A stretch of DNA of 64,000 bases, taken from Lumbricus terrestris (Eukaryota > Annelida > Clitellata > Crassiclitellata > Lumbricidae). The stretch is from the NCBI GenBank assembly GCA_949752735.1, contig OX457036.1:20009169-20073168 (forward strand), written 5' to 3'. Shown here piece after piece: positions 12,701 through 24,700 of this stretch. Each line of letters begins with the position of its first letter. Positions within the stretch are counted from its first letter, which is position 1. Position numbers and translations under genes: made by a program. Below the pieces are notes generated by a model, which was not told where the DNA came from, did not search any database, and was given only the letters and a program-made list of their open reading frames with translations.

Positions 12701-15700
12701 CTGATACAGCAGTATGAAGGGATAAACCACCCGATTGCATATGCGAGTAGGAAATTATTGGAAAGAGAGACGAGATATTCAGTTGAGGAGAGAGAATGTC
12801 TAGCGATAATGTGGGGAATTAGTCGGTTTGACAGGTACTTGTGTGGAAAGCAGTTTGTGATAGAGACGGACCACTGCGGACTACAGTACATGAAGGAAGG
12901 AAGGATGAGAAATGCGAGAGTCATGAGGTGGAGTCTAGCACTTCAAAATTATTGCTTTACGATACGATATATCAAGGGAAGCAATAATGTTATGTCTGAT
13001 TATTTGAGTAGAGGAATTACCTAGTACTTAAACGTATCAGTAATGTATTATAATAATGTAGATAAGAAGTTCAGTAATGTTGTATTGTTGTGTAAGATAG
13101 AATAAGGAAGTTGATAGAAATTTAGTTGATAGATAATTAGGTGATATTGTAAAGCCTGATTACAGACTTTTGAAGGAGGGGTATTTGTAGCGTATTAAAT
13201 CGCTATTATCTATCAAACTAACTTGTCTGATATTATATGTTAATTCTAAGTAGGAGTTAAGCTAGATAATTTAGTCGGCGTATCTAGATTAATAATTTGG
13301 CGTCTAGTGGATTAGTAACTAGGAGACCACGAATCTTGCGTACATGAGTGAGGCAGTCATGGTGACGTCAAGTGGTTACTACGGACGCTTACGTAAGCGA
13401 AAACATTTGCATCGACGCGTAACCAATAAAAAGCATCGAAATGAGCGTAACGGACAGAATTGAATGGAAATAGCCACGTCATTGAAATTCAATATAAAAC
13501 GGTGATTCCTTACATGAACATTGAGAAAGATGGTTGCTCAGTTGTGTCTGGCAATTCATTTGAAGTTTATTCAATGGTGAGGATGAGGATTATGCTCGTA
13601 TCTGGTCGTAAAACAGTACGAGGCATTCGTGTGAGAGTAGAGGCGATTTAGAAATTCGAAGTTGCGAATTCTAACGTCCGTGAAGTCTACATTGTGATCG
13701 TGACGGTTGGTGAGACGATATTCGTGTGTTGAGAAACGATTTTGGGCTCGTTGTCTCTGGTTGACATTTCAAGGTCATTTTCAATTGGGAAGGAAATTCT
13801 CATTGGTTGGAGTGTGATGATTTGATGCTACGGAAGTATTGAATATTGTCTTGTCTGGTATTCGATCTGGATTCCACAGCTTGACAGTATCTCATTATCC
13901 TTCTTCAAATATAGCACGAGGTTGCTTATCTTCATTCAGTGAATCTACGGAGAATCTGCAGAACTACTTCTTCAAATATAGCACGAGGTTGCTTATCTTC
14001 ATTCAGTGAATCTACGGAGAATCAGCAGGACTAATTCTTCAAATATAGCACGGGGTTGCTTATCTTCATTCAGTGAATCTACAGAGAATCTGCAGAACTA
14101 TTTCAAGGCCGTTTTACACTACAGAAACGACATGTCATATATCTCAACTGTGGAACACAGATAAGCAATAAGATAGTTATAATTAGTGATACGCCAAATA
14201 AGTAAATAGGAATATTGCGTAATTGTATTGTGTATTTAATAGTTTCAATTATATCATACATTTATAAAGAATTGGTGTCTTTTTGAACAGATCATTTAAA
14301 TGCAGTACATTTTCAATTACCCGCTAAAATAAGCATAAAAACGGAGACGTTACAAATGGGATGCTCGCGCCGGGATAAAATTGACAATATTATTGTTGAT
14401 TAGATTGAACTTTACTGACATTTATATTGAAGAGACAAAGCTAATTAAAATGACGATCTATTTGGAAATTGTTAAGCACAGCGCAACGCCAGCGCAGCGC
14501 GTGTATAGATTTAAGCATTAGAGTCGGTGCGATAATCCTTATTGCGTAACATACACCAGAGATTGTATTACGTTAAGAGGGCGCACTAGTGTGACGCTTA
14601 ATAATTTTAATAATTATTATAAGCGAGTGTGAAGTTGTATAGCGCATATTAGAGCGTTAAATTTATTACTACTTGACAAAAGTGAGTAAGTAAGAATGTC
14701 GATCACGGACTGGCAGCAGTGGTTGGATATGGGACGTTCATTCTCATTGGAAGGTGAAGAGCTGAAGGCGTTTGTCAGAGACAGACAGAACGAATTCAGA
14801 CAGCAGAGGGCGGATGAACGAGAAGAGAAAAAGGAAAGTGAGCTACGTGCGGCTAAAATTGCTGAAGCAAAAGCAGTTAGAGAAAACGAAATGGAAATGG
14901 CGAGGATGGCTGACGTTAGGCTTGAAAGAGAAGCAACCGAGGCAAGGCTTATACGTGAAGCAGAGATGAACGAGGCGAGGCTTGCAAGAGAAGCGAATGA
15001 AGCTTTAGAGCATAAGAGACTAGAGATTCAAGCGAGAATGAGAGAAATAGAATCGAGAGATGGACGAAACAGAGATGATGGAGATTCTTATATGACAATG
15101 GGAGACAATCATCAAGGAAACCAAAGTCATAAGGGAATGAAGAATATTAAATTCCCGATATTTAACGAGGCTAAAGATTGTCTTGATGCGTACCTACTCA
15201 GATTTGAGAGGACATGTACGACATATGAGATACCGAGAGATGTGTGGTCGCTGATGCTAGCGCGACATCTAGAATCAAAAGCATTAGAAGTGTACCAGCG
15301 TTTGTCGGCTGAGGAAACACAAGACTACGATTGTTTAAAGAAGCATCTCTTGAAAAGATTCCAATTGACAGAAGGAGGGTATCGTAACAAGTTTAAGACT
15401 AGCAAGATGGAACAAGGAGAAACTCCTTCAAATTTCATTTACAGATTGCAACGATATTTGCAGCAATGGTTGCTACAAGCTGGATTTGAGCAGACCTACG
15501 AAGGAATCGAGGACCTACTGCTAAAGGATCAATTTTTCCTCACTTGTAGTAATGAGTTGAGGATGTTTATTAAAGAGAAAGGAAAAATGAGCTTAAAAGA
15601 CACATTGACGTGTGCAGAATCCTACATCGAAGCTCATGGGTACAGATATGCCGAGAATTCTGTAAAACCTCAAGGGAGATTCAATAATGACAGAGGTAAT

Positions 15701-18700
15701 GGAAAGCCATTTGAAGAGAAATCGAGAGAGAAATTCCAAGGAAACATGAATAGAGGAAGAGTCGAAACGCGACAGAACAAAGAGACAAATCACAGTGGAA
15801 ATGTGAATAGAGGATATAGTAGAGATAGAGAGCAGGCAGCGGAACACAAGATAACTTGTTTTGCATGCGGTAAGGTAGGTCATAAAGCATTTGATTGTGT
15901 GCATAAAGCCAAAGGGTTTGTTAAACACACAGCTGCAGCAGTACAGATTTACGAGAATAAGGCGTACAGAGCTGTACAGGCGAATGAAAATACGAAATCG
16001 AATGAAATTGACAGAACAGTAGAACGCCAGGATAGGAAAGGTAAAGAAGAAGTACCGAAACATATGGCAGCAAGTACGGTAGTTACGGAACGGAAAGATG
16101 GTTGCATTGACATTGAAAGTATAGACGAATGTCAAGCGAAGGTCAATGGCGTAGATGCCAATTGTCTTTACGATTCTGGAGCGAGTACATGTATCGTGAG
16201 GAGATCGCTAATCAAGGATAGTGATTTGACTGGGAAGGAAACGCACTGCATCCTAGTTGATGGGAGCTTAAGGTGTTTTCCTACAGCCAATGTAAACATT
16301 GAGAGTGAGTATTTTACTGGTGAAGTTGAGGCAATGGTTATGGATGAACCAGTAAAGCCGATAATTATTGGACGCGTGAGAGGGTTAAAATATACAGTAA
16401 CGAATGAGAACACGGATGAAAATATAATTAATTGTGACAAAGGAGAGAAAGTGAATGAGACGATTATGAGTGAGAAACAAGAAAAAGTTGAGTATAAAGG
16501 AATACTCAAGAGAAATGTGAATGCTAATTCACGTTGGCAAGATGCCAAGAAGACAGTAAGATTTGAGAGTGATGAAATGAGCACGGAATATGATGACGTA
16601 ATAGAGAAAGTTAGAAGTGATGACGTCATGAACAGTGACGCACATCAAACGACAGCAGCGATAGAAACGAGAGCTGAGTCGAAGAAAGTGGTGAAATATA
16701 AACCACTCAAGGTCACAGAAATGCCCGACCTGAATATAACCACAAAAGAAATAAAGGAATTACAGAAGACAGATGAAACATTGAAGAGTTACTGGGATAA
16801 AGCATCTGAGTGGAATGGCGATGAGAAGAGTACAGAAAAAATGCTGTACGTAAAGAAAGATGGATTGTTGTACCGGAGATGGAAGGAAGTATTGAAAGAT
16901 GAAGCGAAGTGGCAGTTGATGGTTCCGAAACAGTTGAGAAACAAAGTTCTAGCTGTAGCACATAACTCGCTACTGTCAGCTCATCTAGGCATGAAGAAGA
17001 CTCACGATAAAATTGTGAATGAATTTTATTGGCCAGGGATAAATCAAGAAGTTCGGCGATATATATTAAGTTGTGATGTATGCCAGAAAGCAGTAGATAA
17101 GAAAGTGAATTACAAGGCACCGATGGGACATCTTCCAGTGCTGGATGTGCCGTTCAAGCATGTCTGTGTGGACATCATAGGAGCCATAGAGCCAATGTCT
17201 ATGAGAGGATATCGTTATGTATTAACGATTATCGACTTAAGCACCAGGTATCCTGAAGCGATACCGTTGAAAGGAATAAGTACCGAGGAAGTGGCGGAAG
17301 CCTTGTTTAACTTTTACTGTCGGATGGGCGTACCACAAAGAATTCATACAGATAGAGGAAGCCAATTTACGTCAGAACTAATGGCCGAAGTAAACAAAAT
17401 GTTGTTGATCAAGCACACGATGACAAGTCCGTACCACGCGATGGGAAACGGTTGTGTAGAACGTCTTAATGGAACGATTAAGACTACACTGAGAAAACTG
17501 ATAGGTGAACAAGTAAAAGAGTGGGACAGGTACTTGGCACCACTACTTTTCGCATTACGAGATACTGTACACGAGAGCCACGGATACACGCCTTTCGAAT
17601 TAATCTTCGGAAGATCATGTAGAGGTCCGGTACAGATATTGAAGGAACTGTGGACAAATGAAAAAGTGGAAGACGAGGTGAAGGATGTGTACACATATAT
17701 GACGGATCTACGAGAACGTATAGAGGAAACGTGTAACATGGCGCAGAAAGCAATTCACAAAGCTAATGCGAAGAACAAGAAGTACTACGATAAAAAGGCA
17801 CGATATAGAAAACTGGAGATAGGTGATAAAGTCCTATTGTTACTGCCGAGTTGTAATAATAAGATGCTTGTTAAATGGCAAGGACCATTTGTAGTCAGAG
17901 GGAAAATCGGCGATTACGATTATAAAGTTGAGGTTGATGGTGGAAAACTGAAAACATACCACATCAACATACTAAAGAGATATTACGAGAGGAGTGAAGA
18001 AGAATTGTCAGGTTCTGAGACAATAGCATATGTGTCAGCTATTGTACATGATGGTAGAGAAGGTGAAGACGAAGAGGAGGAGATATTAAACCTGTATATC
18101 AGTAAGCAAACTGAGACTTACAAGGATGTTGATATTAATCCACAATTAGAAGATGAACAGAGAGGTGAATTGGAGAAATTACTGAGAGAATATCAAGACA
18201 TATTTACAGATAAACCAGGAAGAACTGACATGGTGAAACACGAGATTCATCTTACGAGTGATGAACCTGTTAGGATGAAAGCATATCCAACACCGTATCA
18301 TTTACAGTCTGAAATTGATAAGGAAATTGAGATAATGTTAGAGAATGGGATAATAGAAAGATCAGAAGCAGCATACGCAGCACCGCTTGTTGTTGTTAAG
18401 AAGGCTGATGGAAGCAATAGACTTTGCTGCAACTATAAGCAATTGAACAAAGTGACAGTTTTTGATCCAGAGCCGATGATGTCAAACGAGGATATCTTCA
18501 ATAAACTGAGTGGCAGCAAAATATATAGCAAGTTTGATTTTTGCAAAGGGTATTGGCAAATTCCAATGAGCGAAGAATCAAAAGATTATACGACTTTCAT
18601 TTGTGCGAGTGGGTTGTATAAATTCAACGTTCTACCATTTGGATTGGTAAATAGTGCTTCAAGCTATAACAGACTGATAAGGAAGATTTTGCATGGAACT

Positions 18701-21700
18701 GAGAATCTGGAGAGTTATGTTGACGACATACTAGCTCATACAGAAGGATGGACTAAACATATGAAGATTTTACGTGAATTTTTTCAAAGAGTGAGAGATG
18801 CTCACCTGACTTTGAAACCAAAGAAATGTTCATTAGGCTATGGTCGCATAGATTTCTTGGGTCACACGTTAAACAACGACGACATTAGTCCTAAAGGAGA
18901 ATCGATAGATAAGATTGTGGAGATGCCACAACCGAAAACGAAGAAACAAATAAGAAGCTTTTTGGGAGCGATAAATTACTACAGAAAATTTATTCCTCAT
19001 TGTGCTGAACTGATGGCACCATTAAGTGATTTGACAAAGAAGTCAGCAGCTAATAATGTTGATTGGAACGAAGAATTAGATGAGAGTTTTAGTAAGCTGA
19101 AAGCAGCACTGGCTAAAACACCGATACTGAAGTTACCAAACTTGGAAAAGGAGTTCGTGATTCAGACAGACGCATCAGGAAGAGGAATAGGTTGCGTCCT
19201 GATACAGCAGTATGAAGGGATAAACCACCCGATTGCATATGCGAGTAGGAAATTATTGGAAAGAGAGACGAGATATTCAGTTGAGGAGAGAGAATGTCTA
19301 GCGATAATGTGGGGAATTAGTCGGTTTGACAGGTACTTGTGTGGAAAGCAGTTTGTGATAGAGACGGACCACTGCGGACTACAGTACATGAAGGAAGGAA
19401 GGATGAGAAATGCGAGAGTCATGAGGTGGAGTCTAGCACTTCAAAATTATTGCTTTACGATACGATATATCAAGGGAAGCAATAATGTTATGTCTGATTA
19501 TTTGAGTAGAGGAATTACCTAGTACTTAAACGTATCAGTAATGTATTATAATAATGTAGATAAGAAGTTCAGTAATGTTGTATTGTTGTGTAAGATAGAA
19601 TAAGGAAGTTGATAGAAATTTAGTTGATAGATAATTAGGTGATATTGTAAAGCCTGATTACAGACTTTTGAAGGAGGGGTATTTGTAGCGTATTAAATCG
19701 CTATTATCTATCAAACTAACTTGTCTGATATTATATGTTAATTCTAAGTAGGAGTTAAGCTAGATAATTTAGTCGGCGTATCTAGATTAATAATTTGGCG
19801 TCTAGTGGATTAGTAACTAGGAGACCACGAATCTTGCGTACATGAGTGAGGCAGTCATGGTGACGTCAAGTGGTTACTACGGACGCTTACGTAAGCGAAA
19901 ACATTTGCATCGACGCGTAACCAATAAAAAGCATCGAAATGAGCGTAACGGACAGAATTGAATGGAAATAGCCACGTCATTGAAATTCAATATAAAACGG
20001 TGATTCCTTACATGAACATTGAGAAAGATGGTTGCTCAGTTGTGTCTGGCAATTCATTTGAAGTTTATTCAATGGTGAGGATGAGGATTATGCTCGTATC
20101 TGGTCGTAAAACAGTACGAGGCATTCGTGTGAGAGTAGAGGCGATTTAGAAATTCGAAGTTGCGAATTCTAACGTCCGTGAAGTCTACATTGTGATCGTG
20201 ACGGTTGGTGAGACGATATTCGTGTGTTGAGAAACGATTTTGGGCTCGTTGTCTCTGGTTGACATTTCAAGGTCATTTTCAATTGGGAAGGAAATTCTCA
20301 TTGGTTGGAGTGTGATGATTTGATGCTACGGAAGTATTGAATATTGTCTTGTCTGGTATTCGATCTGGATTCCACAGCTTGACAGTATCTCATTATCCTT
20401 CTTCAAATATAGCACGAGGTTGCTTATCTTCATTCAGTGAATCTACGGAGAATCTGCAGAACTACTTCTTCAAATATAGCACGAGGTTGCTTATCTTCAT
20501 TCAGTGAATCTACGGAGAATCAGCAGGACTAATTCTTCAAATATAGCACGGGGTTGCTTATCTTCATTCAGTGAATCTACAGAGAATCTGCAGAACTATT
20601 TCAAGGCCGTTTTACACTACAGAAACGACATGTCATATATCTCAACTGTGGAACACAGATAAGCAATAAGATAGTTATAATTAGTGATACGCCAAATAAG
20701 TAAATAGGAATATTGCGTAATTGTATTGTGTATTTAATAGTTTCAATTATATCATACATTTATAAAGAATTGGTGTCTTTTTGAACAGATCATTTAAATG
20801 CAGTACATTTTCAATTACCCGCTAAAATAAGCATAAAAACGGAGACGTTACAGTGATTAGGGTTAGGGTTGAACCATTGCCCCATATCTTCTATTTGTTT
20901 GCCCACCGCTTCTTTCACTCTTTTCCAAAATTCTAGAAAAAGTAGTTGAATGTATTTGTTGTGTTTATGTAGGAAGGCTACTGGATGGTGCTAAAGTAGT
21001 TGAATGTATTCAATGTTGTGTTTATGTAGGAAGGCTACTGGATGGTGCTAAAGTAGTTGAATGTATTCAATGTTGTGTTTATGTAGGAAGGCTACTGGAT
21101 GGTGCTAAAGTAGTTGAATGTATTCAATGTTGTGTTTATGTAGGAAGGCTACTGGATGGTGCTAAAGTAGTTGAATGTATTCAATGTTGTGTTTATGTAG
21201 GAAGGCTACTGGATGGTGCTAAAGTAGTTGAATGTATTAAATGTTGTGTTTATGTAGGAAGGCTACTGGATGGTGCTAAAGTAGTTGAATGTATTCAATG
21301 TTGTGTTTTTGTAGGAAGGCTACTGGATGGTGCTAAAGTAGTTGAATGTATTAAATGTTGTGTTTATGTAGGAAGGCTACTGGATGGTGCTAAACGACTG
21401 CATCATGGAGGCAATTGTTGATCCGCACCTGTCGAATGCTGGTCAATGGTCGAATCCATTCCAGATGTTCAATTTCAATGCCAGCCACCAGGTCTTGGGA
21501 GAGGTGTCGTACAGCTATGTTCTTGCGTTATGCCATGCTGTCTGGGAGCATGCCAGCATTGGACAGCTCAGCCAGATCACTGTGTAAGTCAATAGGTACT
21601 GAAAATATAGACTGATGTTTAGCTATGGTTATCAATAACCAATACTCAAATCAAAAGCTTGTTTCAGTTGAAGTCCGTTGGGGTCATTTTAAAAGGAGTA

Positions 21701-24700
21701 TTGTGTTGATTGTGTCGGTCCACAGAGATGTAGCCACGAAATTAAAGAAATTTCCAGCTTATGTACAGACACGAAAAGAACGTTCCTGCAGTTTGACAAC
21801 CTTTCCCTGTGGGTGCATGGTGTGGTAGCGAATTGTTAGTTTCAAATATATATATATAAATAATATAATTAAATATATATATATATATTATATATATATC
21901 AATACACTTTGTAATGGTTCTTTTTAAACGCCTTTTCGATAGCCTGCATGCATGCAAGCCTAACTTATCCTAATAAGTGCATTTTAAGACAGTTTGAAAA
22001 CATCTGCTGAACGAAATTAAATCAAACGCTGCACATAGATGCAACAGAGGAATCTCTCGAAAAATGAAAGGAATGCGGAAGGTTCGTAAAGCCCGAGCTC
22101 TGTTTCACATCAGAGGCCAATGCATTTGTTGCAGCATCATTTTGGTGTCTGTTTGGATTAAGTTCCTGAATGCAAGTGTTTATCGTCTGTCTGTCTGTCT
22201 GTCTGTGTGTTTGTCTGTCTGCGTGAACGTTTGTTGTAGAATATTTGTAATGTTTGCCCAGTTTATGAAATGAAGTTTATAGCATCCGTCTGAACAGTGT
22301 ATCTGGTTTGTCATTTAGGTTCATGAAAGAGAATCTGAAGCCTGTGATTAAGACAGAGGAGCAGTTTCTCTTTGTTTGCCATCTCGTTGGACCGTTCCTG
22401 CAGCGATTCCACCTGGAACGAACTCGATGCATGCTGGAGGTAGGACAGCTGGATTCATTTCAGTGACGTAGACAACGGGGGTTTAGGGGTCAAACTCCCC
22501 TCCATTCTCTTAGGAAAAGTTTTTAAGAAGGTTATTTATCCACTTAAATAAGAAAAACAAAACAATTGTTTGTAGTAACAATAATGTTGTTTTTCTTACT
22601 TTATTTCCTTTGTTACTTTATTCCCTTTTTATTTACTGTAATACTGTTGGGTTGGTGTCAGGAAGGGCATCCGGCCAGACCATAACCCCATCATAAATTC
22701 TGGCTATGCCACTGGTTCATTTTACTATATACCTTGCTGGTCTTTATAATTTGATTATCATTTATGCACCAAGATGTATTGTTTATATATACGTTTAAAA
22801 GCGCCTCTGAAGTGCACACAAATCTGAGGTGCTGTAAGTGAGAAAGACCGAAAGACCCAGAATATGATTTCGATAAGTCAATGAAAATCTACTTCAAATA
22901 TGGTTTACTTTTAATTTGTATTGATGCTGGAGATGACCTTGTATCAATGATCATCATTGTCGAAATTAATTGAAGTCTGTTCTAGGAATTGATTGGTCAG
23001 CGTACTTTAAGGAATTTCTATTCAGAACTGTTTATTTTGAAGTTCAATTTTACGGCAGTAGGTTTGCACTGTTTGTCAGGTAGTGTTTGAATGATGCTTG
23101 TGCCAGATGGTTTTTATTGATTGTTATGTGGATGCAGGTCACGGTTGAGCTGTATGAGATGTTGGAAAAGGTCGACAAGTCCGTTGAACATATTCGCTTC
23201 ATGGATCCAATCTCGGATTTCTTGTATCCTTTGCGGAGAGATAGACAGACAAACAGAGACAGAGAGAGAGACCGTCGTTTGTCAATCTAAGTGATGATGA
23301 CATTTGCAGATTTAGTAAATTCGTGTAAATAGGCAGATAGTCAGGTCAATCTACGTCAAGCTTGCTAACCACGATTTTCGTTCTCAGGAGTGTCAAATTA
23401 GTCTAGAAATGTATGTTTGCAAATTGTTGCATGAGTTGCTTCTAACAATGTCATTTCCAGATTCCAAGCCTCGTCCAATTGGTGGCCATCTTATTCCCGC
23501 CAAAATTAGACCACTTGCCGTGGTCCGATTTCAGGCAACTTTTAGTATGTTCATCACCAGACCTAAGACACCAGAAAATTGTCATAAAACGCTTTCTTGC
23601 AATTTTTTGGGGGTTCACTGAAGTTATTTCGTAGATTGACTAAGAGTTTAAGTGGGAGAATAGATGTGGGTTTTGAAACCTTAGCTGTTGCCCCTGTCTT
23701 TCTAGTTGCCTTCGTTAAGTATAAGCTTCCAATTGGTTTAAGAGGATTAAATTTTCCTCTGGGTATACCTCAGCTATATTTCCTACTTTAGTACACTTGG
23801 CCAATGGCCAGCTGTTATGTAGTGTGGCTGTTGTATGTTTAGTGGGCATGATGATTTGTTATTCATGTCTAGCTGTTGCAAACTCTGAGATATCCACTAG
23901 ATGTTTCCTTTTCTGCCTTTTCCTCAGCTGAAATAATTACAGTATTCAGAACTTCAGCAGATTCCACATTTCATCATGTAGAATAGATCGTCTTTGTGAT
24001 CTACTCTATTGTAAAATTTCACATAGAAATAAGAACTTCAAAATTAAATTCCTCCTTAGTTCTTACATTTCTTCTTCTTCCTCAGCCGTCCTCATGACGA
24101 GGGTTGGCCGCATCATGAATAATCTTCTTCCACTCTAGTTCTTACATTGCGTGCTAGTAAATGTTTCATGTTTGCATATATTTCATTTTGGAGTTCGGGG
24201 GTGTTCAAACACCCAAAACACCTCCCGTAATATGACCTTGGTCTCTGCTATGTCAGTTGAAGGCTTTTGCAAATGCTCAGTTTAATTTTAAAATTGTCAT
24301 CATCATCATCATTAGTTGGGAGAAACCATTATCATCAATAGGAAGACCAGCAATTACGCTTCTACCACTATCTGCGGCAGTAGCTGAACATCTGGCTGGT
24401 TTGTTGCCCGTTTTTCCTACTGATGAAGTGAAACTCCTCCCCAATATTGATGATGTAGTGATGAGCCGCTAGTCACGTTAAATGTTCATCACATGTAGGA
24501 AATGTTACGTCTTCACTGTAATGTTCTGCAACATGTCATTCGAAGGGTTTAGCAAAACGACCAGTTAATTTTAAGTGGGTTTTTGATTCTTCCTTAACAA
24601 CTGCTGCAAAAGATATCACATAAAGTACATGTTCGTTGGCGACGGCGTTAAGAACGAGGTGGAGAAGGTGATTCGAAATCTTCGCCTTCCTCTTCAACTT

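Larger units (their letters stand above)
6688..20852 (+). mobile_element. Tandem Gmr1-like Ty3/gypsy array: LTR-int-LTR-int-LTR
   Basis: Three 1169-bp LTRs (6688, 13186, 19684) and two internal regions repeat with a period of exactly 6498 bp. A 5-bp duplication GTGAT flanks the whole array (6683-6687 and 20853-20857) and not each unit. Both 1608-residue gag-pol frames are open, and no difference was seen between copies by eye. Integrase lies before reverse transcriptase, the Gmr1 order. The array is in sense inside a MED23 intron. It may have arisen by unequal LTR-LTR recombination between sister copies; an assembly artefact is possible. Confidence 0.92.

Noticed and set aside
9095..12924. 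Long minus-strand frames inside the gag-pol genes
   Set aside because: Shadows of the well-supported + strand polyprotein; the same set recurs in the duplicate.
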